Below, piece after piece: positions 1 through 12,956 of a stretch of 64,000 bases of DNA. The position numbers were made by a program, and so were the translations under genes. Within the stretch, counting starts at the first letter, position 1; the number at the start of each line of letters is the position of its first letter. The stretch comes from Rosellinia necatrix (lineage: Eukaryota > Ascomycota > Sordariomycetes > Xylariales > Xylariaceae): contig JAGYVD010000006.1 of assembly GCA_021209875.1 (NCBI GenBank), positions 2,170,001 through 2,234,000 of the forward strand, in the 5' to 3' direction. Below the pieces are notes generated by a model, which worked only from the letters and a program-made list of their open reading frames with translations, had not been told where the DNA came from and ran no database searches.

Positions 1-1762
1 ATTTATATTAAATATAATATAAAAAGAATTAAAAGCTGCGTTTTATATGTTTATATTAGAAATAATTATAAATAAAATTTTAAAAACAAATTTTTAGCAG
101 CATATATAAAGAACTATAAATAAATATAAATATTAAAAATTTAAAAATATTTTTAAAAAAAAAGCAATAAAAACGTTGTAATTTATTTTAAGCTTAAATA
201 TTTTTTTAATATTACTATAAACGGACTAATATATAATATATATATAAACATAAAACGTTTATATATCCCGATCAGCATAATTAAAAAAATTTTAAAATAA
301 ACGTATAATAAAAAATAATATTATAGTGCTTAATAAATAATATAAACATTAGAACTATTTATAATAGCTAATAAAATATAAATAATAAAAATTATATTAA
401 ATATTATAACGTATATAACTTGAACTAAATTAATAAACAGCTATTTATAAAAAAATTAAAATTAATTAAACTTAAAAACCTGTTATTTATATATATTATA
501 AGTATAAACTTTATTTTAGTACTTTTAAAAGTTAAAATTAAAAGTATTTTTAACAGTTAAATAAAAAAACTATATTTTAATATATATAACGTTATAATAA
601 TAGTTTTATGTTTTATTTTAAAATATATATTATTAATTTTTAAATATAAAAATATATAGCGGAAAAATAAAGAACTGTTTTAATTAAATAATTTTATTAA
701 ACAACTAGGGTATTTTTAAAAAATTATTTTTAATAAAAACCGAAAGTTTATATCTAACTTTTAATAAAATATATAAAAATTATTTAATATTAAATTAATA
801 ATAACAGCTATATATTATTTATAAATAAACGGCTTGTTAAAACGTAAAAACTAAACAGTTAAAATAATAATATAATATTATATATTTATTAAACTAAAAG
901 CAAATTAAATAAATATTATATTTTTTTATAATAAAATTTAAACGTTATATATAATAATACTATATATTTAATTTTTATAAACAGCTATTTAAATTTAAAC
1001 TGTTTAATATATTAAAAATATTAATTAATTTTAATAATAATAAAATTTTTTAAATATATTTTTTTTGCAAGCATTTATGTTAAAACGTTTATTTAGCGAT
1101 AAATTTTGTTTAAGCTGTAGCAAAATATAACTATAATATTAAATACTATTTATTAAAATTTAATAAAAAAATTAAATTTATTTATAACTATATAAAAAGT
1201 ATTATTTATTTAGTTAATTATTAAGAAAATATTTTTAATAAAGATTAGGATTTTAAATAATTAAGCGATAAATAAATAATTTAGCTTATAAATTAGATTT
1301 TTTAACGATTTTTATATTTATTTAGTAATTTCTGTAGAATATTTATATATAACCTCTGAAAAACTTAACTTATTTAAATAATAAATGCAGCTATTTAAAT
1401 TAGTAAAAGCTAAATAAAATTTTAGCAAAAAAATATATATAAAATAGAAATTATTTTTAAACATTGTTTTAACTAAAAATAAAACGGCTTTAATTATTTT
1501 ATTAAATAAAAAAATAAAGTTATAAATATAATTAATAAATAATAGAAAAACAATTTTAATATAATAGAAAACTTATTAAAAAATATTAAAACTAATATAG
1601 TTTATGTTTTATTATATAAGCTAGTATTAAAAAAAAAGGCCGATTATAACTAGTTATATAATAAACTCTGCTAAAATTAGTAGAACGTTTTAATTAGCGC
1701 GGCTTTTTAATACGCGCGCATAAAAGGAGCGCTTATATAAGCCTCTTGCTTGAGGTGCTGTA

Positions 1763-1778
1763 GCCTGTAGCTACAGGC
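1763..1778. repeat. Perfect 16-base palindrome in a GC island
   Basis: The sequence GCCTGTAGCTACAGGC is its own reverse complement. It lies in an island of about 200 bases (1690-1910) with normal composition inside the AT-rich block. A second small palindromic run, ctatatatatag, follows about 30 bases downstream. The island is probably the remnant of a short mobile element that escaped mutation; the family is not identifiable. Confidence 0.5.
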
Positions 1779-2639
1779 ACAACTTAATTAGGCCTAGCCC
1801 TATATATATAGGCCCTAGCCCACACCTAGGTAAAACTTTAGCTTAGCCTAGATTTGCTAGTTCTTTATTTTTTTTATAATACACATTTTACACCCCCATG
1901 GTGCACCTTTTAATCAGCTAATTTAAACTATTAGCATTTTTTTAACACCAGCTTTTTAGTTTTATATTTATTTAAATAAGCAATAAATATATAATTATAA
2001 ATTTTTAAATAAGCTTAGTTTTTAAATAAAAATAATAAAAACTATTAGTTTTTATATATTATTATTAATCTGTTTTAAGTTGCTAAACGTTGTTATTTTT
2101 GTTTTTTAGCTTTTTATTAATAGATTTTTATTCTAAGATTTTTTAGTTTTTTTAATATTTTATTAATTAGTTAAAAACTAGTTAATTTTTAATTTTTTTT
2201 AAAGCTAATATAAAAACTTAATATTTTTTATTTATAAAAATATTAGTTTTATTTTGCTAATAATAAATTAAAAATTGCTAAATATTTTATGTTTTTTTAA
2301 GCTTTTTATATTATAAAGTTTTTTGTTTATATTATAAAGCGTTAATTATTACGTTTTTTTTTAAGATAAAAATAATTAAAAAGTGATACTTTAAAAATAG
2401 TTTAGTTTATTTCGCTTGTTTTAAGTTTAAATATTATTTTATATTAAAATGTTTTAATATTTAATAGTTTATAATTATAAAAAAGTTTTTTTAATTATTT
2501 ATTAATTCTAGCTTTTATTTTTTTAATGCTATAGTTATAGCTAGTATTTTTTTATTAAAAATATCATAATTTAGTTTAATATTATATAATATTTTTAAAA
2601 AATAAGCTATAAAATGTTATTTATTTTTATATAGCTATA

Positions 2640-2962
2640 ATTGTTAAATAGGCTTTATATATGCAATGCATGTACTATTTACGCGTGAAACAGAATATAA
2701 CTTTTTGTTATATAATATTTATTATACTTAATGATTTTATTTAAATAACTATTATATATAGCATTATTTTAAATCTTATATAAGAATTCTGCTAGCGCAC
2801 GACCTATTAAAATAACAGCAATAACACAGCCTGTTTTATATATAAAGCATACATGCTGTATATATATATATAACATGTATGCTATATGCTTGTATAAAAC
2901 ATATGCATATATAACAGCTGTAAGTAACTATAACCAATTGCCATAGTTCTAATAATAATAAT
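2640..2962 (+). repeat. Left arm of an inverted repeat
   Basis: Read in reverse complement, this segment matches 4582-5146. Shared landmarks, in order, are a tattagaactatggcaatt-like end, a cagctgttatatatgcat-like stretch, an aaaacaggctgtgttat-like stretch, a gcagaattcttata-like stretch, and a gaaacagaatataactt-like stretch followed by a cattgcat stretch. Differences are mostly C/T or G/A. This arm lacks the 258-base insertion found in the other arm, so it shows the empty site. Confidence 0.75.
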
Positions 2963-4581
2963 ATTTTTGCTGCAACTTTATTAAACAAGTTAATTTTAAT
3001 TTTTATAAGCAGTTTATATTAATAAAGTTTTAATAAAAAAACTATTATTAAAGCTTTTTTTAATTAATAAAAAGCTTTATTATAATTGTTTATTTAATTA
3101 AACGCTTTATTTTTTATATTAAACGATTTATAAAAATATAATATAACTATATTAATTAATAAACTTTTAATAAAAGTTATAAAATTTAAAAAAATTATAT
3201 GTTTTTATTATAATAAAAGTTTTAATTTATTATAGCTTTAATTTTTGCTAAATTAACTTATATATTTTTAGTATTAATAATATAACTTAAAAATTTAATT
3301 TGTTATATATAAAACTTTGATTTTTTACATCAGCTTATAAGCTAGTATTATGTAGCTTTTAAAAACTTTTTTATATATATTTTATATATTTTAAATTGTT
3401 TAAATAAATAAATACGTTATTTATATATATATTATAAAAATTATTAAAAAATTAAATAATATATTATTAATATATTTTTAAAATATAAATAAACTATTTA
3501 TTAGTTTAAACAGTAATATTTTATAATAATATATTTTATATTTTCTATAAAAATAATTAAATTTTATTATTTTTATATATATAAATATAATAACAGGCCT
3601 GTTTTATATTAATTTTATAAAAATTTTAATATGTAAAATATAAAACAGGGTTTTTTAATAAATAATAAAAAGTACTAGCTTTTTTATAATTTTGTTTAAT
3701 TTTTAATAGTTTATATAAAAGCAGAGTTTTTATAAGTTTTTTTATAAATAATATAAACAATATATATAACATGTTATTAAGTTTAATAAAACTTTTTATA
3801 AATTATTAATAAGATATTCTTGCATAGTTTTTAATTTATTAAATCATATTTTATATAAAAATTATATTTTAAGTTTTTAGCTGATTTATTTTTATAATGT
3901 TTATTTTATAATTTATATAAAATCGGTAAAAAATAAATTATTTGATTTTTTTATTAAACATAGTAAAAAATCGTAATATTTTAAAAATATAAGTTTTAAT
4001 GCTTTTTGTTTTAATTTGTTTTTTTTTTTTTTTTATTTTTTATTTTATTTATTTATTAATTTATTAATTTAATAAATACTAATAATTTATATTTTATTAA
4101 CGCTTCAGTTTTTTTTATTATAGTTATAAACATAGTAATATTAAAAGTAGCAATTTAAATATTAAGTTTTTTTATATTAGCTTATACTGTTTTTTTATAT
4201 AATAAAGTTTATTAATATTAAATTTTATAAAAATAACATTTTTTTTCGATTTTTTAAAATTGGTTTTATTTTTAATATAATAAAAGTATTTTTTTAAGTT
4301 TTTTTTTATATTTTTTTAAATAATTTTATGTTAAGTTGTTTTTTTTTTTTTTTTAGCAGTATATTTTTAAAAATATTTGCTGCAGCATTTTTTTTAGTGG
4401 TTTTTTTTATTAAGTTTAATGTTATAGTTTTATTAGTCGGCGTTTTTTAATATTTTAAATATTATAACCAGGTTTTTATTTTATTTATTGCTAATATATA
4501 ACTATATTTATAATTTTTTATAAGTTAGAAAAAAAACTAAAATATATTATTTTATATTTAATAATATATTATATTGTTTAA

Positions 4582-5146
4582 TATTAGAACTATGGCAATT
4601 AGTCATAGTTACTCACAGCTGTTATATATGCATATATTTTATATAAACATATAGCATATATATTATATACATATATATAGCTTGTATACTTTATATATAA
4701 AACAGGCTGTGTTATCAGTCACGGATGCCACACATGCCTACACACCCCTGACTAGGACCCACCTGGAAAGGTCCTTCTGGTTGTGGGCCAAGGCCCACAA
4801 CCCCTACGTACATCACGTGACCTAGCATCCGTGCACCCACAAACTAGTACATACCTAATTTCTACCTAGATAGCTTTTTCGGTTCCTTATCTTCTGATCA
4901 ATATACATATAGGACCCTAACTAGGAGCTTTGCCTCTGCAAAGGACACCAATCATGACATTATCGCTGTTATTTCAGTAGGTCATACACTAGCAGAATTC
5001 TTATACAAGACTTAAAATAATGCTATATATAATAATTACTTAGATAAAATAATAAAAAGCATAATAAACATCATATAACAAAAAGTTATATTCTGTTTCA
5101 CGCATGAACAGTATATACATTGCATGTATAAAGCCCATTCAACATT
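4582..5146 (-). repeat. Right arm of an inverted repeat, interrupted by an insertion
   Basis: This is the reverse-complement partner of 2640-2962, with about 1.6 kb between the arms. Similarity is continuous on both sides of an inserted segment at 4716-4973. Both arms have accumulated C-to-T type changes, but this one keeps more C and G (for example in the aagcccattc stretch near 5131). The pair may be two head-to-head copies of one transposon or the long terminal inverted repeats of one element; similarity beyond the arms is too eroded to decide. Confidence 0.7.
4716..4973. mobile_element. 258-base MITE-like insertion
   Basis: The segment has far higher GC than its surroundings and is absent from the matching inverted-repeat arm at 2640-2962. 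TTAT stands at 4712-4715 and again at 4970-4973, consistent with a target-site duplication (or the TA of a Tc1/mariner/pogo-type element). The ends are imperfect inverted repeats: AGTCACGGATG on the left against TGTCATGATTG read inward from the right, with two of the differences being transitions. No coding capacity is present. A non-autonomous DNA transposon is the best reading. Confidence 0.65.
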
Positions 5147-5870
5147 TAAACTATTTTTTTTTAATTATAATTTTGTGGTTTATATTTAATATATTAATAA
5201 AAACGTTTTTAAAAGTTCTATTATATATTTTTAAAATTAATTATAACGCTGTATTAATTTTTAATTTAATAATTTATTTGTCGTTTAAATTTATTTATAA
5301 TTAATAAATTAAATAGTTTTATTAGTTTTTAATAAAAATATGTTTATATATATATATATATTTATTTTATATTTTTAAATATATTATAATTTATTAAAAA
5401 TAATTTATTATTATATAAAATATATATATATTATAAAAGTTTATTATTTAAATAATTGTTTATTATATTTTTTTATTTATAAACAGTAATATTAGCTTTT
5501 AAAAAAATTTATTTATTTTAAAATTATTTTTTTTTTTAATATTAAAAATGTTTTTTAATATTTTATTAAAAATTAGTTTATATTTGTTTATAATAGCGTT
5601 AATATAAGCGTTACGTTATATTTAATTAAAAAGTTTTAAAAATTATTTTTATAATATATTTTTTGTTTATAATAAAAATATTTATTTTTATAATCAGCTG
5701 TTTTATTTTTTAATTAATAATTTAAACTTTTAGTTTTAATTTATTAATAATAATATAAATAAAACAAACATTTATTTTTAACAAGCGTTATAAAAATATA
5801 ATTATATTAAATATAAAACATAGTTTTAATAGTTTTTTTTATTTTATAAACGTTAATACGTTTTTAATTT

Positions 5871-5976
5871 AGTAAGGTTTACTAGGGGTAGTGTGGTTAA
5901 GTCTATAAAAGTCTGATGTAGAATTAAGGAAGGAAGGGCTTCTGGTCCCGCAGGGACCAGAAGCCTTAGGCTAATG
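5871..5976 (+). repeat. Dispersed repeat, copy A (less mutated)
   Basis: Direct-repeat partner of 9858-9964. Over roughly 100 aligned bases, clean substitutions all have G or C here and A or T in the other copy. I count about twelve G-to-A and two C-to-T, and none in the opposite direction, ignoring a small indel at the hairpin tip. The copy contains a perfect hairpin at 5937-5965. It probably represents the end of a transposon family. Confidence 0.75.
5937..5965. repeat. Perfect 13-base-pair hairpin within repeat A
   Basis: GGCTTCTGGTCCC and GGGACCAGAAGCC are exact reverse complements separated by the three bases gca. In the mutated copy near 9920-9956 the same stem is broken by C-to-T and G-to-A changes and an indel. 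It could be a terminal or subterminal inverted repeat of the element. It lies far from any gene, so a transcription terminator is unlikely. Confidence 0.7.
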
Positions 5977-8900
5977 TCCCGGGCGCCAAAGTGACCTCTC
6001 GTGCCAAAGTTACCTTGCGAACGCATAGGTTTGCTTTAAAAAACATTTAAAAAAGTACTTTGAAATTTTTAATATTGATAAAAATAACTGCATTTAAACT
6101 ATAATCGATTAATATTTTGCAAGTATTTAAAAAGTTGTTTTTTAATAGCATTTTAATATTGTTTTTTTTTTTTATAACTTAAGCCGTGTTTATAAATTTT
6201 AGTAATTATAAAAATTTATAATCGTTGTTGCTTAATATATAAAATTTTAGTATAGTTTTTTGTTTATATTTAATTTAATTATTTTTTACTTTTTTAAATC
6301 TAGCTTGTTTATTTTTAAAAGTATGTTTAAATTTGCTTAACAACTGTTTTATTATTATTAAACAAATACAACTTATATTTAAGCTTATAGTAATATTTTT
6401 ATTATTTATAGATTTTTAATAATAATTTTAAAATATAAGAAATTATTATTTTTATTTTTGCTTTTTAAAGTTGTATAACTTATTAAATGTTTTTAAACCG
6501 TTAATATAATTAATTTGTTTTTTGTTTAAAGTTTGCAATTTTTTTTACTACTATATTTTTAACTAGTTTTATTAAAAAAAAAACAATTTTTGCATGATTT
6601 TTTAATATAGTATTAAAACAATTATATTTATATAAATATTAAAACAATGTATTACATAATATAAACAATATATTATATCGCTTATAAATACGTTTAATTA
6701 ATAATAACACGTTTTAAATATATTTAGCTAGACGTTTAATATAACGTATAACATGTTACTTTTAATTATATGCCGAGTTAAACACTTGATCGCAATATTT
6801 ATATAATTAGCTACGATTAATTATAATAAACGTTTTATTATTATTTAATTTAAAACTAAATAAAATATAAAACGATATTATGTTTAATGCTAACAAGTCC
6901 GACTTAGCTGTATTAGCGCGTTTTTTTTAGTAGCGATTATATTTATTTCTGCGTTTATTTTAGCTGTTTTTTTTTTTGTTATTTTTTTTTTTTTATTTAA
7001 GCTTATGGTTTTTTTTTTTGTTTTTATTGTATTACTTTTTTTTATTTTTGTTTTTATTTTAATTTATGTTTTTTTAACGCTTATTTTTTTAATTGTTAGA
7101 CTTTTTATTATAGTTTTAATTGCTTTTTTTAACTTGTAGATATTTATTTTTTACTACTACTATTAAAAAAAGCTTTGTTTTAGCAATTTAAATTATATAT
7201 TTAGCTAAAGTATTTTTTATATCAGGCGTTAAAAAATATTGCTTAATTTTAAAGTTTATGCTAGTTTATATAATAATTATAATACTGTGTTAATTTTTAT
7301 TATTAACGTTTAAAGTTTTTATAGCTTAAATATATTTTAGTTTTTTTTGTATAAACGTAATAAAAACAGTATTTTATTATACGATATTTTTTAATAATAA
7401 TTTAGTTTAAATAAAACGTTTTGTTATTACAGCAGGTTATATATTAAATTAAATAGTTATTTTATTTAAAATAACATTTAATTTTTATGCTTTAAACTTA
7501 AGTTGTTTATTAGTAGTTAGTTTATTATTTTATTATAAAACTGCTAGTTTTTTTAATAATGTTTAAAATATAATCAGGATTTGTTAAATATTTTGTTCTG
7601 CTACTTTTAGATTTTTGAAAAATAAATTAACTTTTTTTTGCGAAATAAAATATGTCGGTAAAAATAAGCTTATTTTTATTAGCTATTATTTTTATATTAT
7701 TTCTGTTTTTTTTATCCAGGTTAAACTAGCTAATATTGGCTTGTTTTATATAATTATTATATAACAAAAAAGCAAAGCTGTTAAATATTTAATGTTTTTT
7801 TTTTTAATTATTTTTTTGTTTATATTTATAATTATTTTTGTTATTTTGACTTTTTTAATTAAAAAGTTGTTTTAAAGGTTTTTTTTTATTTTTTTTTTAT
7901 TGTTTATATTTAAGCTATTTAAATCGCTAGAATTATTGTTTATTAAAAGTAGTTTAAATAGGTTTTTATTATTTACTAAGTGTTGTAGTTTTAAAAGTGT
8001 TATAATAAAAAAATATTATAAATATATTATGTTTAAATTAATATAAAATAAAGAATTTTGTTTATTGTTATGCTGTTTTAATAAGTAAGGCTTTTATTAA
8101 CGGATATACGGTTTATATTTTAAAATAAACTGTTAAAATAATAAGTACTAGTGCTATTAAAACTTATGCTAGTTTTATTAAAAATATTAAAATAAATAAT
8201 CTAAATAATAGTTTTAATGCTAGTATGGCTGTAGTTAGGTATTAATAACTAGAGTGTTAAAGTTAAACAGGCAGTGCTGCTGTATATTTAGTTATGTTTA
8301 ATACAGCTTTAAATAATTAATTAACAGCGTAATAAAATGCTTTAAAAGCTAAAGTCTTTATATCGGCTAATATTTTAACGTTATTTAGTTATTATATTAA
8401 TTAATTAATTATTTTTGTTATTTTAATATTTTTAGCATGTTTTTTTGTTTTAGTTATATTATTTTTTAATTTGTTATATTAATTTTATAGAAAGTTTATA
8501 GCTGGAGTAAATAATTTAAAAGCTTGTTTATTTGGTTTAAATTTTAATTTTTAATTTTATAATTTAAATTGCTATTATTATAACAATTTATTTGTATTTT
8601 TAGCGATATAGTTTTTAAAACTATTTATTTTTTTTAAAAAAAAATTAAAAACTGTTGTAATTATTAAACATTGTTTTTTTCGGCTTTAAATTAAGCGATA
8701 ATTTTAAAGTTTTTATTGAATTTTTTGTTAATTTTATATTGTTTTTTAAACAGGTTTAAAATATAAACTTACGATTTTTTGTTGTTATTTAATTTAAACT
8801 TGTTATTAAACTTATTTTAAATTATATTTTTTTTTAATATAAAATGTTTAATATTTATAGTTTTAGTTTTTAATTTTTATATAGATTAAAAAGTGCTAGT

Positions 8901-9857
8901 TTAATAAATTTAAGTTTTATCAGCAAAAATAATGTTTTTTATATTATTTTTAAAATTAATAGTTTAAGTTAGACTATATTAAAACTAAAGATTTTTTTAG
9001 CTTTTATAAGTTTTAAGGTTAAATTTTTAATTATTAAAACTATTTTAAATTTTTTAAGTGTTAAAAATTTTAAGTTGGTTTTATGTTCCAACATGCTAAT
9101 AATTATTAAATAAATTAGTAGCGGAATAAATATATATAAGTTGTTTTATAATTAAACTAATAAATATTATTAGTTATTTTATAAATTTATATTTATATAT
9201 ATATTTTAAAATAAAATTAAATTTTAAAATTAAAAATAAAATAAAAATATAATTAAATAGTATTAAAAACTTATATGCTTGTTAAAAATTTAATATAAGC
9301 TTTTAAAAAATAAAGCTAGTAATAATTACGTTTAAAATATTTAATTACTACTATTTAAATATAATATTAATTAAAGTTTAAAAAACAACTAATTATAATA
9401 TTATAATTATTAAATATTTAATATTAAAATAATTAAAGTTTAAGAAAATAACAGATTATTTTAATATATTAATAGCCAGATATAATAATACGTAAATAAT
9501 TAATAACTTAAACTGTTTAAAATATAATATAAAATTAAATTTAGCTGCTGTTATATTTTTTATTTTTTATATTAGCAAAAGTAAAATAATTAACAGGTTA
9601 ACATAAAATATATTAAATTAATTAATTAGTTAAATTTATAAGTTAATAAACATTAGTAAATTTTGCTAGCAATAATTAAGCTTAAAAGCTAACAGTTCTG
9701 CTTTTTTTAATAAACAGCGCTACTTAAAATACAAAAAAAAGTTATATTAGAGGTTAGGTATATATAGACGTTAAAAAACTAAGCGTATTTTATCTGCCGG
9801 CACAAAAAAAATAAACTAAAGTATAAAGTTGTATAATTATAAAACTTACCGCATTAT

Positions 9858-9964
9858 TTAATAAAGTTTACTAAAGGTAATATAATTAAATCTATAAAAG
9901 TCTGATATAGAATTAAAAAAAGAAGGGCTTTTAGTCCCTGCAGGACCAGAAGCTTTAGGCTAAT
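9858..9964 (+). repeat. Dispersed repeat, copy B (heavily mutated)
   Basis: Same orientation and same landmarks as copy A at 5871-5976: the tctataaaagtctgat core, the gaagggctt stretch and the ttaggctaat end. Every clean substitution relative to copy A lowers GC. This one-way pattern is what RIP produces and would not be expected from unbiased drift. The normal-composition stretch that follows (9985-10030) is unrelated to the flank of copy A. Confidence 0.75.
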
Positions 9965-9987
9965 ACTTTATCTAATCTACACAATTT

Positions 9988-10016
9988 TTATCTAGCTAGC
10001 TACGCTAGCTAGATAA
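9988..10016. repeat. Perfect 13-base-pair hairpin in a GC island
   Basis: TTATCTAGCTAGC and GCTAGCTAGATAA are exact reverse complements with a three-base tac loop. The geometry (13-base arms, 3-base loop) matches that of the hairpin at 5937-5965, although the sequence differs. It lies directly beside repeat copy B. Function is unknown; a hairpin terminus of a small mobile element is possible. Confidence 0.65.
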
Positions 10017-11786
10017 GGAGCCCCCCTCTTTCTAACTGTGTTATAATTATTAATTAATAAATTATAAGCTATTTATATATAATATTTTATATATATATTA
10101 AAATTTACTAATTTTTAAAATATTTAGAAATTATTTTAATTATAAGTTATAAAAACAATTTATTTTTAAATTTTTTTTTATTCAGTTTTATTAAAACATG
10201 TTTTTTAGCAAGTTTTATAAAGTCTGTTTTAAATTAAATAAATTTAAATAAAAATATTTATTAAAATTTAATATTTTATAATTTGTTTTTATTTTTTTAA
10301 AACGTTTATATTTTTATAAATATTATATAAATATTATATTAAATTTTTAAATATTATAATTATATTAAAATATTTATTTAATAAATAAAAATTAAGTTTT
10401 TAAAGCTTTTTAATAAAATAAGATTTAATATTATTTATTTTTATAAAATTATTTATAAACTAGTTTATATTAATTTTTAAACAATTTATTATATTATAAT
10501 ATTAAATTTTAAAATTAATTTTGTTTTTTATAGTTTTATTATAAAATTTATTTATTAAAATTTTAATAAATTTATAAAAAATTTTTAAAACTTTTAAAAA
10601 AAATATTTTATATTTAATTAAATAAATTAATTATTTATTAGTTTAATTTATATAAAAGATTTTATAAATAGTTTTATTTTTTAGTTATTAATTTAAGTTT
10701 AGTTATAATATAGTTTATAATAATATTATTAAAACTTTTTTAGTTTAAATATAAAATTTTTTAAAAATAGTTTAATACAGCTTGTTTAATTTTTATTAAG
10801 TTTTAATATAATTTTTTATAAATTAATAAAATAGCTTTATATTATTTTTAGTTTTATAGTTTAATTTTTAAAGTTTTTAATTTTTTTAATTTTTATTTAA
10901 TTAAATCGTATATATTTTAAATTTTTAGCTTTTTAAAAACAATTTTTATTTATTTTATAATATATTATATAAAAAATAATAATTTTTACTGTTTATTAAA
11001 ATATTAATAATATATATATTTAAAGTTTTATTTTATTAAATAAAACAGCAGCAATAAAAATATTTAAACTAAATTAATAAATATTTTAAAATTAATTAGT
11101 TTTTATTATTTAATTAAATTAAAATATTTTTTTATAATTAAGTTTTATAAAAATTAATTTGTTTATTTTTAATAATTAAGCTTATAAACTATTATATTAA
11201 TAAATTAACAGTTTTAAAAAAAACTTGCTTGTTTTTTATATAATATTTTTAAATTTAAAGTTTTAAATTTATAAATAAAATTTTAAAGCTAGTTTTATTA
11301 ATAGTTTTTAAGCGCTAATATTAGTTTTATTTTTAATTTTATAATAAATTATATTATAACAGGTTTTTAAAGCTAAATTAAATTTATTTAATTATATATA
11401 TATTATTAAAAGTTTTATTAATAAAATAATTAAAAATTTAAACGTTATATAAAATAAAATTATTTTTTAGCGTGTTAAAATTTTTGCTTGTTTTTAACTA
11501 TTTTTAGCTTTTATAATAAAAACTATTTTAAAATTAATTAATAAAAATATTTAAAAATAGTTTTAATAGTTTAAAAATAAATTAAATAATTTATAAATTA
11601 TTATATTAATTATAAACAAAAATTAAAGCTTTAATAATAAATAATATATTATATAAAAAATCTTTTAATAAAAAAAAAAAATAAATAAAAAGAATTAGCT
11701 TATTAGAATTCTAGCTAAATATAAATATAAAGTAGGTCTAGTTTATGCGCTACAGCTAGTCTATGCGCACTAGTTAGCAACAGGTG

Positions 11787-11839
11787 TACGGATGTCCTGC
11801 GCGTGCTATACACGCTACAGGAAGGACCAGCCATCCGTA
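11787..11839. mobile_element. 53-base nested inverted repeat with ACGGATG ends
   Basis: TACGGATG at the left end and CATCCGTA at the right end are perfect inverted repeats. Inside, GCGTG and CACGC flank a ctata loop, with CCTG and CAGG pairing outside them. The whole segment can therefore fold into one long imperfect stem. The ACGGATG end motif is shared with the left end of the 258-base insertion at 4716, which suggests related non-autonomous elements. Confidence 0.5.
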
Positions 11840-12956
11840 ACTCTTTCTGCCGCTTTTAATTTTTAAAAATGTTCATATATAAAGTTAATCGTTTTTAAAT
11901 AATAGCGTTAAAATATAAAATAACTAGCGATTTTAAGCTTTATTTAATAAATAAACTTATAATTAAACAAATATAAATTAGCTTAAAAATATTTTTATTT
12001 TATATATTTAAAGCTTTTATAGCAATATATAAATAGCGTTAATATTTAATAAATATAATTTATATATAAATAATAAACTTTTAGCTTTTTATATAATAAA
12101 TAAAATCTAGCTAGTATTTTATAAGCTTTATTATAATTATATTTTATAGCTTTTAAACGTTAATATTTTTTCTATAGTTAAAAAAAAATTAAAAAAACTG
12201 CTATAAAAAACTTTAAACGTAATATTTAGTATTATAAATATAAAAAAAAACGTTTTATTATATTATTAGCAAGCTAAGCTTAAAACTTTAAATATTTAAT
12301 AGATTAAAAACGTTTAAAAAACAGCTAAAATATATTTAAAAAACTGTTTAAAGCTGTTATTATTAAAATATATAATATTAAAAACAAAAAAAGTTTTAAA
12401 AGTTAGTTTTAAAAGCTTTTTGCTAGTTTAAAAGCTTTTAATATTAAACTTTTTTAATAAAATAGTTTTAATACTGTTTATAATATTTGTTAATAATTAA
12501 AAACTATATAAAATAAACTAAAAATTAAATATCGAAATGCTTTTAGTTTTTAAAGCTTTATATAAGCTGTTAATTTATAAAGCTTTTAAAGTTTTAAATT
12601 AACAAGCTTAAAAAATCGTTAATTTTTAAGCTTAAATCGATTTTTATAAAAAAAAAGCTTTAAAAAATATTAAACTAATTTATTAAATAATTAAATAAAC
12701 GCTTAAAAAACAGTTAATAGCTATAATTAATATATAAAAAGCTAAGCAGAAATTAAAAAATTAAGTTATATATATAAATAAAACTAGCGATTATAACATA
12801 GTTTTTAGCTTTAAAACTACAGATAACGGCCTAATTAAGCCAGCAAATAAAACATAAAACTATATTATCGTTAAAACGGCCGATTAAAAATATATTATTA
12901 TTAAAATTAGTTAATTAGCTAGTTTTTAATTAAATTAGTTATATTTGGGTAGAGTG

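Larger units (their letters stand above)
1..12956. repeat. AT-rich, gene-free block (RIP-like)
   Basis: Almost the whole stretch is A/T with stops in every frame, and no ORF in it looks like a protein. Small islands of normal composition stand out near 1690-1910, 4716-4973, 5876-6035, 9935-10030 and 11720-11860. Base composition changes abruptly near 12957, where ordinary sequence begins. In Pezizomycotina this pattern is the usual result of repeat-induced point mutation, which converts C to T on both strands of duplicated DNA. The islands carry palindromes and remnants of short elements. A centromeric or subtelomeric location is possible, but no telomere repeat is visible at position 1. Confidence 0.85.

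Noticed and set aside
1..60. Telomere at the window start
   Set aside because: No TTAGGG/CCCTAA repeats are visible.
5104..5304. 66-codon open frame in the AT-rich block
   Set aside because: Made almost only of Phe, Ile, Leu, Asn, Tyr and Lys, as random AT-rich sequence gives; no start context, no homologous feel, and part of it lies in the inverted-repeat arm.
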